From Erpobdella octoculata (lineage: Eukaryota; Annelida; Clitellata; Hirudinida; Erpobdellidae), in the NCBI GenBank assembly GCA_963978895.1, contig OZ022238.1, positions 8,458,355 to 8,522,354 of the forward strand: a stretch of 64,000 bases of DNA, given 5' to 3'. Shown here piece by piece: positions 12,720 to 38,342 of the stretch. Numbering within the stretch: the stretch's first letter is position 1; each line of letters begins with the position of its first letter. Made by a program: the position numbers and the translations under genes. The notes beneath the pieces are model-generated. The model searched no databases, was not told the DNA's origin, and saw only the letters and a list, made by a program, of their open reading frames with translations.

Positions 12720-15050
12720 GAGCCATACTGGAAGTTCATGGAGATTAACCATTCCATCTGAGACGAATCATCCATATTTTCAATTGAGCAATGGCTCTGT
12801 TTCGATATAATTATATAGCAAGTTCTGTGACGCCACGCTATTACACGTGGACGATATTAAAGTATTATTTGAATATATTCAATTATGTTAATTCATGTTG
12901 ATGAATAAATATTCTCAATACGGCAAACAGAAAATGATTTAATGCAAACAACAATAATGATGCTACAAAAAAATAAATATGTCAAATGTCAAAACGCCAA
13001 AAACGTGGGGCTAGGTTAATATATATTGGAGTCTGCACACAAAATTATTATATAACATCATTATTATTGACTTTATTCAGTAGATGGAATGACCAAAATA
13101 CACTGATTGTCATTATTTAGTGAAATTGTTAATGTATAAATGCAGATATAGTGACGGATTGGTGTCTAAAAGGTCAATACCACATGCATGTATGCATTTA
13201 TAAATTATGTTTATATGCGTGTATTTATGCTTGAATGACTGTATGAATTATACATGTAGTTAACGTATGTGTTCATGCTTAATAATAAAAGCAAATTATA
13301 ATAGACAACAAAAAAGTGCTTTTATTTTCTAAATGTACATGCAACTCTTTTCTATTTTGTTAAAAAAACACCTCTGTATATTACTTATTCTAATTTGCTT
13401 CTCTTAAACATACGTATAGGTGCGTATTAATATGCAGGTATCGCATATTATGTACGTTTGAGTGGAGGTGCTGTAATAGGGATGTCACGGTTGTTAATGT
13501 GAAATGTGAGAAAACACAAGTAAGCAATGAGAAAGTGGTGCAGAAGTCCTGTGAATGGAAGCAGTGCCAAACACACTGGGAAAGTGCCAATATAATGATA
13601 GCGTGCATCCTTTTTCGTCCGTTGCACGTTTCTTAACGATTAAAAGATAATATTTTCATAAAGAAATGCCAACGGAACTCACAGAAGCGAAATAAAAAAT
13701 ATTTACTAAATACATAATTGCTATTATTAAGATTTTTGATTTCATGTTCTTCACAAAAATTTCAACATCAAACCGGAACTCAATTCGATCACAGAATTAA
13801 ACCATAAAAACACACAAAAACACATTAGAGACCATACATAGCATCATAGGCTTCTGTCGAAAATCGGAACACAAGAGAAAATAGATCAAGCCATCCTGAA
13901 GCAAAAAAGCATACTCTGACCACGTACACACATACCAAATGACTTGTGTGCAGTTCAGCGGATTACTTGACTATCAAAATGACAAACAGCAGACAGAATT
14001 ACGAGTATACTATCAATGATCTAGATACATGATTTAATTGACATAGAAACTAGAAAGCCTAGCGAAGAAGACCACAACGCAGCTCGGGTAGCACGGTCGG
14101 TAAAGCGTTATTAAGTGAGTTAACGTTGGAGAGAGATGGTTTCGATTCTTTACACCCACTCACGGTTGTATGAAATCGATACAGTTCTCAGTAAGGCAAG
14201 TAAAAAATTGGAAGTTTTTATTTTAGAAATCAAGAGAATAAAACTTGATAAGCTGATATATGATAAACTGAATATGATAATTAATAATAATTGATAAGTT
14301 GAAATTTTAATAAATAAAATATATCTCTAAACTATTTCATAATTAAAATCAAATCAATTTAATAACATAAAAATGACATTTGTATTTAATATAATAACAG
14401 CAATAAAAAAATTAAATTTAAAAGACTTAAAAAATGTACATCAAAGCACACCTTATAAAAATTAAAAGTAAGCAAGACAAAATCACCTACAAATCGGCCT
14501 TGATATGGAATATGTTGCTCGAGAAAATAACAGTAATAAGAGAGTGTGACACATTTACATAAACACGTGAATTCCTACAAATTTAAATACACTGAAGTGA
14601 CGCGTGTACAAATATGTATCACCACTAAGTGGGAAGGCAAAGCCATGGAGTAACTTGCGAAAGTACGTTAAGTGGAAAACTTTGAGTAACAACAAGAAAT
14701 GGAGAGACAGACAGGAGAATAAATAAATGTAAAAGGAAAAGTGGAAAAAAAATTCATATTTCTCAGTGAAAAAAATAATTTGACAAGCATCAACCGATAA
14801 CAGTGAAGTAATAATAACTAATTAGAAGCCTAATAATAATAATAATAATTACAATAATTTTAATAGTACGCATCATAATAGTAACAAATACAGCAAAAAA
14901 TACAACATTTTAAGTGAAAATTTAGTAATTTATTTCCATGAAGAAAAACAAATTTTTTTAAACAAATTAAATCAATGAGATAATCAATACGAAAAGTTGC
15001 TAAAGATGAACATTGAGAACAACGCAGCAAGACAAACCTTTAACAAGAAT
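12720..15050. other. AT-rich intergenic DNA downstream of the CEPT1 gene
   Basis: Except for the SINE-like head at 14083 nothing is recognised. AATAAA on the CEPT1 strand at 14929-14934, about 315 bases past the stop, could be its poly(A) signal. Confidence 0.45.
14083..14175 (+). mobile_element. tRNA-related SINE head
   Basis: GCTCGGGTAGCACGGTCGGT (A-box-like) is followed by GGTTTCGATTC (B-box-like) about 45 bases later, the layout of a tRNA-derived SINE head. It shares GCTCGGGTAG with the element at 47855-48052. No full cloverleaf can be drawn, so it is not called a tRNA gene. Confidence 0.4.
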
Positions 15051-15053
15051 GAG

Positions 15054-15235
15054 CATATGTTTGTAGATACACCTCAAATTGATTTGTATGCATATGTTTG
15101 TAGATACACCTCAAATTGATTTGTATGCATATGTTTGTAGATACACTTCAAATTGATTTGTATGCATATGTTTGTAGATACACCTCAAATTGATTTGTAC
15201 GCATATGTTTGTAGATACACCTCAAATTAATGTGC
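15054..15235. repeat. 37-bp minisatellite, about 5 copies, next to the CEPT1 stop codon
   Basis: CATATGTTTGTAGATACACC, TCAAATTGATTTGTATG at exact 37-base spacing (15054, 15091, 15128, 15165, 15202). On the CEPT1 strand it begins within 17 bases of the stop and so forms most of the early 3' UTR. Confidence 0.92.
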
Positions 15236-15248
15236 ACACATCTATCGA

Positions 15249-18200
15249 CTAATGATTTTGTGCAGATCGGGTAACGTCATTGGCAATGGCGGTGGTTGCG
15301 GGGTTGTGACCCTCACTGTCCAGGACGGGAGCTGCTACGGGGGTTATTCGGAAACAGTAGATGTCCAGGTGGTCGCAGATGTCGCTGCACACCCTGTAGA
15401 AGTAGACGAGCAGGTTGGCCAGGTTGTAGAACTGTCGTGTGAAACAGAGCAATAAGAAAACTTGAATTAATTTTTTTGTTAAATATTAAAAAATTACATT
15501 CACTAAATTTCAAGAAGTAACTTCGATAATGTTCGAAAATTTAAAAACAAATTAAATCACAAAAATTAATTTATGAAGCAGTTTAAAGCATTTTTGTATT
15601 TTTTTTAATTTCTATATTTAGAATGATTATGCCTATAATTCAAGAAAACGTCTAAAATTACATGCATCACCATTATACCACAACAGCAGATAAAAATGGT
15701 TGAAAAAAAAACTAACAAAAACCATCCATAGAATGACCAGCTCATTCTGGAAAACTCCAAAAATCTGCAAGATGAGTAGAACGAAAGGACCGAAGAAGAT
15801 CGTATCGAGACAAGACATCTCCGTTTTCGTCATGTAACTTACCTGACGTTTAAAATTTTTATTATAATTAAAAACATTAAAAAACACATCTAAATTAAGA
15901 CCAACAACCTGCATAAATAAAACATTATTAACAAAACCCGTAGACACGTTGATGCCATAAAACCGACCAGAACTTGACAACAGAGCTTGGTGGCTACGAT
16001 TCCAAAGATCATGTGGTAAAGCACGACGTTGTCCTCCATCAGGTGCGAACGAGAGAAGAAACAACAGGAAAACCCGAAAACGTAGAAAATCAGAAGCGGA
16101 ACTGCCGGAAGATAGCGAATAGGAAGCTGGAAATGTAAATAGTGTTGAGGGAAATATAAAAGTGCGAGATTTGTCACGAAGAACCTGTGCATGTGAAAAA
16201 AAACAGGTGTTACACTGATGTAATATCAATAACCAGAGATTGAATGATTGTGATGATAATTATGTTCGATAACCAATGATTGAATGAATGTGATTATAAT
16301 GATGTTCAATAACCAATGATTGAATGATTGTTATGAAAATCATGTTCAATAACCAATGATTGAATGACTGTGATGATAATGATGTTCAATAACCAATGAT
16401 TGAATGAATGTGATGATTATGTCGGTAAAAATGGAAAATATAAGATGGAAATAATGCTAAAAATTGTGATAGAAATTCTAGTCATGAAGGAATTAATAAT
16501 AATCCCAATGGCAGTAATGTCAGAACGCATTTTTTTCATTCACGCGACCATCACCTACCAAGTTATTTCTCTTTTTTTTACGATCGTCCAAAAAGGATTC
16601 TGTCGATGGAGATTTTGCCGCTGCCGGAACTGCACCTGCTGCAGGAGTCAGCGTAGTCGAGACTGCAAAATTGTCATTGTTAGTAGAACTGGCAGAGGTG
16701 ACGATGGTTCCGATGAAGCAGCTAAGCGTGAAGATGCCGAAGACGAGGCCAGCCAACCAGAGGACGGTATTGACGCGCAGTCCTGCCACCAGCTGAATTC
16801 GGGGAAGCAGGAAAATGATAAATTTAATTTCATAATAAATTATCGCAGCAGCTCGCGAGATTAGAATCAATTTTAATATTGAATAACTCTATTGATTAAT
16901 ATTATTATTAATTACAAAACTGCACTGAATCAAAAAACCTGGTAGTTCCACCAGGCAGAGCCAAAGACTGCGTTAGCTAAATATAGACTGATGACTGCTA
17001 TCTGTCCTTCTGTCACATCCAACCTGTTAAATATGAAAATTTAAGATCATATTGAAGTTGAGGATCTGCAAAAATTAAGATCATACTATCATACTAAAAT
17101 TGAGAGTCTGCCAAAATGACTCAATTATAAGGGCATTAAAGGTTTTAGTTATACATTATCCTTAATTTATTTGCATAAGTCAAACTGAATATACAGTGAC
17201 AATAATGTATATTTGATGTGGGACGCCATGATGTGCAGATTATTGCTGGTGTTTAAATGAGAAACTTCTGTTGCCCAACGGTCACAGTTTGAAAATAAGG
17301 GAAATTTATTCATTGAATTTTCTGTCAAAATTGTCTGCCTACATGCATATCAATTTTTTTTTAATTGTGCTGTATTTGTCTGTCAGCTATGTTCTCTGTA
17401 TTGTTTTGCATCGCATTCTCTTTAAATCAATAAAATGTTATGTTGTTACAAAAAAGATCTGCTTTAATTTCCTTAGCATCTATTAGAGAAATTATTTTAG
17501 ATGAGGATAGTGGAAAAACCCGACCTGATGAAAAAAAAACTGAAATCATTCTCGAATTCAGCAGGAAAAATCAGTTAAGAATTCATTCAAATATTCCAGA
17601 CACCACACAAAAATTATTTGTTGTTGCCCGGTGTTATGTATACGACTACCCCCTTCTTTTAGAATGGAACAAAAATAGGTACGGGTCTGTCCCTACACCA
17701 GTCACCAATCATTTTTATTTTTTAAAAAGATATCTACCTTTTAGAAAACTATGAAAGTTTTTGGAACCGGAATTTTTTTACTGAGCCCCCGCTGGGAAAA
17801 TGGCAATTCTATGATGGTTTTATGCATTTTTATGCTACGGAGGAGAGGTTGAAGCAGCCGTGCATATGTGTGCATAGGGGGAGGGGAGTCTGAAAATATG
17901 CAAAGTGCAACAAGGGAAGAGGGATGTCCAAATCTGTAGTTTATTCCACACGTAATATATGGATGACCCCCAAGCTTATATATGTCACTAAGAATCGAAC
18001 CCAAGATAGTGGTGTTTTTTTACAAAAAGCATTTCCTGTGGTAGATCTTATACTTCGCTGGCTGAGGTTTTCCTTACATTCGCTAGATGGCAGTTGAAAA
18101 AAAAACTAAATATAGAAAATAATTAAATAATATTTTAAATTTAGCAGGCACCTTAGTAGCCTTATCTAGAAACAAATAAGCAAATAATCCAATGAAAATA

Positions 18201-19498
18201 AATACTAGAAAATGAAAATAAATAAGAAAAAAAACCAACATTCCAAACTTCATTACACCTGTGGCATAGGTCCGCCACTGGGCTGCAAAGAAAATCGTCA
18301 TGGTGACGAATGTAACCAAAGAGAACACATAAGGACTGTTTCCTATCTGCGTTCCAATGCAGGTGCCAATGATGATGATCACTGTAAAGAGATGAAGAGA
18401 TAGTAAAAGAAAGGAAGACAAACTAAAGAAGTAATAAAAACGAAAAAAGCTCTAAAATAATATATGAGCAAAATTATCACCGAGCATTTATTGATGACAC
18501 TTGAGTGTCATCAATATCACCACCACTACCATATAGTTAAAATTATCTTATCATCATAATCAAATTAAGTATCACATTCAGTTCTGTTATCAAAACTGAA
18601 ACTGATTTTATGACACAGCCTTGTTATCATCATATTTAACTCCACTTATCACTGCTCATTATTATTAACAGTGAGTTATTTATTGCGACAAATCTCTAAT
18701 TATTTTTAGGTGACATCAAAGTACAAAAAAATAACTAAATTCTCCAATTTGGAGTCTCCTGTTGTTTTTATAAATTTGTGCCTAGACTTTTTTTTAACTT
18801 CATCACCGCTATTTATATCTTATTCAAGATTTCACAAGGTCAACATTTCATCAACAACACTTTAGTTTCATAAAATAATAATAATAATAATAATAATGTT
18901 AACAACAACAATAATCACCCTTATCACTTTCAACCTACAAACAGTTTCATCATAATCATAACTAGTACTACTGGTATTGGGAATGCCATCATTACTTTTA
19001 TACTTTCAATATATCACTAACCAATAGACATGGCATCACAGCCGTGGTCGAATAATTCGCCCAATGGAGATGAGCTGTTTGTCCGCCTCGCTTGCTTGCC
19101 ATCAATGGCATCAAGAGACTGGTAGATGAAGAGACAGAGAGCACACAGGAAGTAACACCACCATGGAGCCTACAAACACACATGGACACAAACTCAACAG
19201 ACCACCCACCGTCCGTCAAAAACAACATTGCACCCTAACTAAACTCTTCCAACAAAATTTCACCAACCTCTCCCTGACCAGCAGGGCAGTAAATCATTAA
19301 GAAGACTGTGGAAAGGACATTTCCAGCCAGACCAGACAAAGTGAGTGCATTAGGAGCCCATGTCAAGGGTATCTGTTCGACAAGCCACCTCCAAAATGGC
19401 TGCATGTAGGGATCTAACAACGAGCTCCCCTCGGATCTGTACTTGTGCTCTTTCAGTCGCTCCAGCTGGTACTCTGTTAAAACTCTTCGTTTCGTCAT
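15249..19498 (-). CDS. CEPT1: Choline/ethanolamine phosphotransferase (CEPT1/CHPT1 family), 8 exons, 433 aa
   Basis: Membrane enzyme of the last Kennedy-pathway step: it moves phosphocholine or phosphoethanolamine from the CDP-alcohol to diacylglycerol in ER/Golgi membranes. Coding exons, in transcript order: 19498-19268, 19169-19022, 18381-18240, 17023-16939, 16792-16559, 16126-15968, 15842-15723, 15431-15249. All junctions are GT-AG and the reading phase carries through every one. The N-terminus ([18 protein letters not shown]) and the block APWWCYFLC are typical of CEPT1. The CDP-alcohol phosphotransferase motif D-G-x2-A-R-x8-G-x3-D-x3-D is complete at residues 100-122 (DGKQAR...GELFDHGCD). 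Later conserved blocks are KFGMLDVTEGQ and [16 protein letters not shown]. There are many hydrophobic helices, as expected. The length suits the family (about 400-416 aa in human). The ATG sits in CACCGCCATGA; the AG just upstream could be the acceptor of a 5'-UTR intron. Whether it acts on choline, ethanolamine or both cannot be read from sequence. The stop codon lies 17 bases from a 37-bp minisatellite. Confidence 0.95.
16228..16425. repeat. 40-bp minisatellite in a CEPT1 intron, about 5 copies
   Basis: AATAACCAATGATTGAATGA plus a variable TGTGATGATAATGATGTTC. It occupies nearly half of the intron between exons 5 and 6. Confidence 0.9.
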
Positions 19499-19673
19499 GG
19501 CGGTGCTGAGGACTTTTTTATTTTAATTATTTTATCAGTTCAAGTGTTTGTTTTTTAAAGTTTCATATAAATTATTTGAGTCTTGCTATTCCTGTCTCAA
19601 AGTACCAAAATCTGAAAAAAATATTGAAAGTACATTATAAACATTTAAAATATAAATAAACAAGTTTAAAAGG

Positions 19674-19708
19674 GTTAGGGTTAGGGTTAGGGTTAGGGGT
19701 AGGGTTTA
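19674..19708. repeat. Interstitial telomeric repeat (TTAGGG)n
   Basis: Four consecutive GGGTTA units and one degenerate GGGGTAGGG, about 175 bases upstream of the CEPT1 start codon. TTAGGG is the ancestral animal telomere unit. Confidence 0.9.
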
Positions 19709-20943
19709 AGTTTCACTAAAAAATATTTTCCACATGAGAAATCAAACAGAATTTTAAAGTAAAAATAAATAATTAAAAAATAAAATATAATTTAAAAAAT
19801 ATAAAAAGTAGAACAAAGCTTTTATTGAACAGATAATTATTGTTACATATTAATCTTGGGCTATAACAGAAACAGTGTTTTTGACTTCTTAACTGAGTTA
19901 TAGGCCCAATAACTATTATTAAAATTATAACTGATGTTAATTACCATGCATGTTAAATTACAGGACAATTAGCCGAGGTGCATGTGTACTCAACTTCAAC
20001 AAACTCCTATAACGTTTAGTATTAGTTAATATTACGGTCATTGAGAATAACTAGTTTTTGAACTTTAGACATTTTTTTTTAATTTAAAATTAATATTTTC
20101 ATACATGAGAGCATTCATTGGCTTAAGTTAAATTTATACAATACTGAGAAAACAGTTAGCATTGGTGATGAATGCCAATTCCGTTTAAATTTGAAATAAA
20201 AACAATGCTTACATGCAATTTGGAATTCAAAACAACTACTGAACTGCATAACTTAAAAGTTCAAGCAATTAATAAATTTATTACTAGTTAATTAAAAATC
20301 CAGTTAAAACAATGTTTTAATAAAAAGCAGTTTATATTGTTGATAAAAAGAAAGTAGTTAGAAGAAGAGAATATTCATTTAAATAGAATTCCATTGTAAA
20401 CTTTCACTATCAGCATAATATCCACAATGGCATTCCCGTAATGGACTTTGTCGATAAGGGAGCGCCTAATCAAATGATTCTTTGATTTGATTTGAATAAA
20501 CAGTTAACTAATTTAATGAGACCAGGACCAGAAAATTGATAAATTTAAATTGATCGTTGATTGACATTTAACAAAACTGCACTTGGTTTTGTATGTGAGG
20601 TGATGAAAATGTTGTCCATCACTAGAAACAGAGAAGTCATTCAGAGATCAAATAAAGCTGATGCCAAGTAACTGATGAGACTATTTATTATCATCATCAT
20701 TTACGTCATGTATTCTTTAGCTAAAATTTTGACAGATTGTCATGTTTTGTCTTATGTTTTGCTGAATTAAAAAAAAAACAAATGTTTGAATTAAAGTGAT
20801 TTTGAAGTTCCGTCAGAAATTTCAAGTGTCTTTAAATAACTTTTTCTTAATTTAGTATTATTAATAAAAAAAATTCTTTGTTTAGAAATCACGTAGTTTA
20901 GATCAGAACCATTCCCTCAACTTTTGGAGATTTAAACACCACT

Positions 20944-20984
<41 letters not shown>

Positions 20985-21587
20985 TAATATTATTATTAGC
21001 ATTATTATTATTATAACATATGAGATTAACATAGCAAAATTGAAGGCTCAAATCAGCAATAAAACAATGTTATTTAAAACAGATGTGGCAAACTTGATAA
21101 ACAAAGGAATTGCATTAAAAACAACAGTTAAAGCAGAAATAAAAGCATTTTTGCATATTTGTCTTTGTTTCTGTTGCAGAAATGATTTACATTAGTTCAA
21201 TAAAAGGTAATTTCACTAATTTCTATTGCAAATTGGTCATAGTTAAATTAAGTAAAAGCTAATTACCATATTTCATGACATATGACATAACACTCAGCCT
21301 GAGCAAGCCTGAAGAGATTATTTTTTTAAATGTGGATCTTTAAATCCAGAAACTTGAACAGCTAGAACATATTAAAAATATATTGAGAATATACTGTACT
21401 TATCCACATATCTCCTGATTTAATGAACCACATCTTTTTTTTATAATTTGTATTTATTAACAGCAACTCCTTATAGTTCTATGCAATCTTTACTAAACCA
21501 TGATGCTTTCTTATAAGATAATTTACCATTACAAATTTTAAGAAAAACTAATTTGTTTATAAAAGAGTTAAGAATTTAACTATTCAA
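19709..21587. other. AT-rich intergenic DNA, nothing recognised
   Basis: Between the CEPT1 gene and the Helitron-like element. There are no exon candidates; one (ATA)n tract. Confidence 0.5.
20945..21000. repeat. (ATA)n microsatellite
   Basis: About 14 ATA units followed by inverted TATTATTATT, able to form a hairpin. Confidence 0.9.
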
Positions 21588-22405
21588 TCTATATACATAA
21601 ATGACTTTTTGTATGTCTGTATATATGTCCTTTATGCATTGCTACACCATTCATCCAATTGTAATGACCTTTTCACACAACATTGAATGTCAATAGAGGA
21701 AGGCTTGTGTGAAAAACAAGTAAAAGAAAAAACGAGTTTTTCAACACAAACTTTGATTTCAAATACACTCGATGTGTGTATGTGTGTATGCATACGAAAG
21801 ATGTTCAAATTACGGGTTTTTTTTAATTGTCATCCTATTATTATTATGCTATTAACATGCTCTCTAAAAATAAATTTTCTCAGAGCACGGGGCAAACAGC
21901 GCCGAAATGAAAAACAAATGAATCTAATGTCAAAATTTAAAAGGTCAAATTCTATTTAACATTCAAGAGAACAAAAAGGTCTTGAGCTTCTTCTTAAAAA
22001 CAGAAAGGCTGTATGCGTTTACAGGGTCGGTAAGTTACTCCGGCAGGTTGTTCCATGTAACTGGGCAGGCGATATAAAGATATGCTGAAAGTTTCAGCTT
22101 CCTAGCTAGTCAAAAAGCTGGTTAAATTTTACTTGCAAGATTTGCGTACAGAGAAAGCCACACACACACACAAACAGAGATTGTAACCTAAATAAAAGTT
22201 TGCAAAAATTCAGATCGGTCACAAAATGAGTGGGAGAGCGAGCAGGAACTGGAGAATGAGCGAAAACGGGAAAGCAAGTGGGGAAGCGACAGGGAAAGCA
22301 AGTGGGGAAGCGACAGGGAAAGCAAGCCGGGAAGGAAACAGAGCGAGAGAGAAAAACGATAGAAAAACCTCTAAAAACCCCGGGCAACGCCAGGTACCAT
22401 GCTAG
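21588..22405 (+). mobile_element. Helitron-like non-autonomous element, 818 bp
   Basis: It begins TCTATATACATAAATGAC (21588) directly after an A, and ends ...CCCCGGGCAACGCCAGG, TACCATG, CTAG (22402-22405) directly before a T. This is the 5'-TC...CTAG-3' insertion between A and T expected of Helitrons, with a short GC-rich palindrome about 10 bases before the end. The interior contains dispersed repeat A (CTAGCTAGTCAAAAAGCTGG) and a G/A-rich minisatellite-like block. No replicase or helicase is encoded. Confidence 0.55.
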
Positions 22406-22409
22406 TTCA

Positions 22410-25400
22410 TTCAATAAATTTTATGACATCAAAGAAAGTTAATCCATGCATTTATTATTACTTTTAACATTATGGTGCACTTCATGAAATAGCCCATACG
22501 TTTATCCAAAATTGAGATGTGCCAAACACTATTACCCCCAGTCACAAAACTGGTACTCTACTTAAAATCTTTAATTTAATTGCAGTTAATGTGGGAATTT
22601 TAAAAAAATAAACTCATGATCAGAAGAATTCACATCATCAAAATCAACATCAAAATTAAAATTTCAAAATCATGAAATTTACAAAAAAAGTTATAAAAAA
22701 ACAGAGGAGCAAAACAAATTTATTTGAAAAAGAGTTTCATCTTTCTTATTTACATTATCTTCGGAACTTCGTTTGTATTTATTACGCATGTGAATAATTA
22801 ACACGAACTTGCTACTTATGACTTAGCCTGTCGAAGTCAAAGATGACCAATTAACTAAATCATTACAAATTACAGAGACTAAGACTAAGATACCAATACC
22901 AACGGGACAGTGTTTAGTTAGTTAGGTAGAATCGAGTAAACACTTTTAAATTTTAATTAATAAACGAGTTGAATGGATAAATAACAAGACACAGGTGTCA
23001 ACACAGATTTAATTTTTGTAAACTTACTTCTATGAGATTTGCTATGAGCAAAAAAAGTTAAATGAAAATAAATAGAACAACCTCTTGCAACTATTTTACT
23101 ACCAATTGAGTACAAAGACACATGATTCGTATACGAAACACCGTGCAGGAAAACAGACGGCGATATTTCTAAAAGACAAAGTGATTTATACATTAAAATA
23201 TTTTGAAAGAATAATTTAAAGTTTATTTGCATTAATTATTAATTCATAAATGTTTATTTTACTAGAATTGTAAGCTTTATATGCTCTATAACAAGATCCA
23301 TATTCGCAGAAGATACTACTATATCCTATCAATACTTCTTGTTCTTCTGCACTGGTTACTTCGGAGTGATTTTTAAAATATGTCTTATTATGTTTACAAT
23401 TGTAAATTGCACCTTTCACTCATATTTAAAAAGTCTTATTTTAGTTAGGTTTAAGATCTTTTGCTATTCATGCTTTTACTTTCTCTGTAAAGTACTCTTC
23501 TGCCACAACGCTCTTATCTTATTCTGGTCCTTTTCTCTGGAATTTTCTTTCATCTTCTCTCACTATGTTTTTATCCCTCATTTTTTCCACCAACCACTTT
23601 TCAAAATTTTTTTTTAAACCCTCGGATCGTTTTATTTTTCTTCCCAAAAAAGCTGATGACCGGATGGGGGTAGTCGGAGCCACTTTTCAAAACACTGTTG
23701 GCGCAACCTTCTAGATTTTTGCCCTGTGCCGCGGCACGCTGGCACCGCCTTTGTACGGTACAGTCTCTCGCTTCCATTTCCTTCTTCGCTTGCCCTCCAG
23801 CTTCCGGTCGCTTTCCCGTTCCCGCTCATTCTCCAGTTTCCGGTCATTTTCCAGTTCTCTGTCGTTTTTCAGTTCCCGCTCGCTCTCCGTTCTCGGAAGC
23901 TTTTCCGATCCCGCCCTCACTTGCTCTCCCGTTTTCGCTACCGCTCGCTCTTCCGTTTCCGCTCAAACTCCCGTTCTTGTTCCCACTTGCGCTCATTTTC
24001 TTTCTTCCACTCTCTCCTAATTTTTTTAGCCCATAAAACGTAAAATAGACCTGATAAAGGCTGCTTGAAACCTTCAAACGTGTTACGTAATCTAAATTTT
24101 TCAAAAGTGACGGTTTTTTTTACCAAACTGTCAGATATTAAATAAAGAACGTTTTCCATTTTTACCATTATTATAGGAAGCTCAATCAAGCTACGATCGC
24201 AATTGTTGTAAATGATTAAATGTGGTAATTATACAATGTGTTTGCTCTACCTGCTTAAAAATATCAAAAAAAAGTTCAATGCTTTCTTTGCATTTCTAAG
24301 TTTTTTACCAATGCTTTTATTAACTCGTCGTCTCTGTTTCTCTGTCTGTCTGTTTCTCTGTCTGTTTCAAATCTTGCAATCAATTTTTGAGTCACTTCCT
24401 GATGATAGATTTTTTTCAAATTTTGCATACATGCTCAAAATAGAAGACAATGCAATATTTAATTATTAGTTTTACAATAAGTCAATTCATTTAGTTAATT
24501 TTAATTAATTTCGGTATTTCGATATAATTAAGATATTTCGACTTTAATATAAAATAAAAGAGTAATATAAGAAAAAATTGATTGCAAAAATTGTGTTTTA
24601 ATTACATATAAGAGCATTGGTTTTAAAAATTCGTTTTTAATTTACTTGTTACTATTTCGTATTAATAGACAAAAGTCAAATTTAATGTCTGGTGCAATAA
24701 AGCTTTAAATTTTAAAAAGATAAAACTCCGTTTATTTTGCTCGAAAAAACAAAAGCGCCTGACACCCAATCACACTTATTGGGCAATAAAATAACAAGAT
24801 CAGTACACTTTCGCAAACGAAAATAAATATAGATATAGCTATACTAAATCCATTGGAATGCAACCATATACTCAATATGATCGAACATCTTAAACGATTA
24901 GGTACGTTGTAAGTTAAGATGTATGTATATTGATTTAGTTTAAATGTGTTTTTACTATTTAAATAACGGAGTGAAATTGAGTCTAAAATCCAGATTCGAA
25001 AGGAAAGAAAAGGCATTTTCTCGCACCAATTCATGCAATAAGTAAATCGTACATAATTTGAGACACACAAATATAGCAAAAGCTCCATTGCAAATCTTGG
25101 TATCAAACAATAAATTAATTTATTTAAAAATGTCTGTCTTGAATTGGTTCAAAATCCATTTGTTTACATGTAAGAGAAAAACTGGAGGGGCAAAATCGAA
25201 CCATTGCCCAGTCGAAAAGCACAGATCACAAAACAACATGCACGATTATGAAAGTTAAAAAAAATTAATAGAAAATAAATACCGTAAAAATGTTATAAAA
25301 CCTCATTAAAACGCTAATAGCAACGACGACCGGATTTGGAAAAGGCAGTAGGGCAATTACATTTCATTAGTAATTAAAGCAAACAAATTAAATGCATCCG

Positions 25401-25568
25401 TTAAAATCACAGCCAGAACTACTACCAATACACCACAACCCTTAAAATAAAACTTTTTAATTGGTGTAGTCAGAATCGGCCATATTTACTCCGCCGACTA
25501 TAAAGTCAGAGGGCGCATCAGTTTTGGGAAACCATCACCGACAATGTCCAGCTGCTTGCTTCTGATCA
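22410..25568. other. Intergenic region downstream of the FRMD gene
   Basis: Holds the C/T-rich repeat block at 23640-24010. The other frames (up to 124 codons) have no splice context or recognisable domain. Confidence 0.5.
23640..24010. repeat. C/T-rich block of the Helitron-associated family
   Basis: Degenerate CTCCCGTTCCCGCTCGCTCT-like repeats (23790-24000), preceded by AAAAAGCTGATGACCGGATG at 23648, a motif also found at 40148, 40225 and 61833. Several overlapping frames on both strands (RSRSFSSFRSFSSS-like) come from this composition. Smaller relatives lie at 31480-31560 and 59620-59735. Confidence 0.55.

Positions 25569-38342
<12,774 letters not shown>

Noticed and set aside
14083..14175. 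A functional tRNA gene
   Set aside because: Box A and B-like words are present, but anticodon and acceptor stems cannot be paired; more likely a SINE head.
15252..15455. Antisense 67-codon frame opposite the last CEPT1 exon
   Set aside because: It mirrors the GC-richer coding exon; no start context or domain. Similar antisense shadows over 16400-16864 and 25775-27210 are also rejected.
19674..19708. A chromosome end
   Set aside because: Only about five units, with genes on both sides and ordinary sequence continuing in both directions.
23632..24189. SR-like or Arg/Glu-rich proteins on either strand
   Set aside because: Overlapping frames in a degenerate CTCCCGTTCCCGCTCG repeat block with no splice or domain support.
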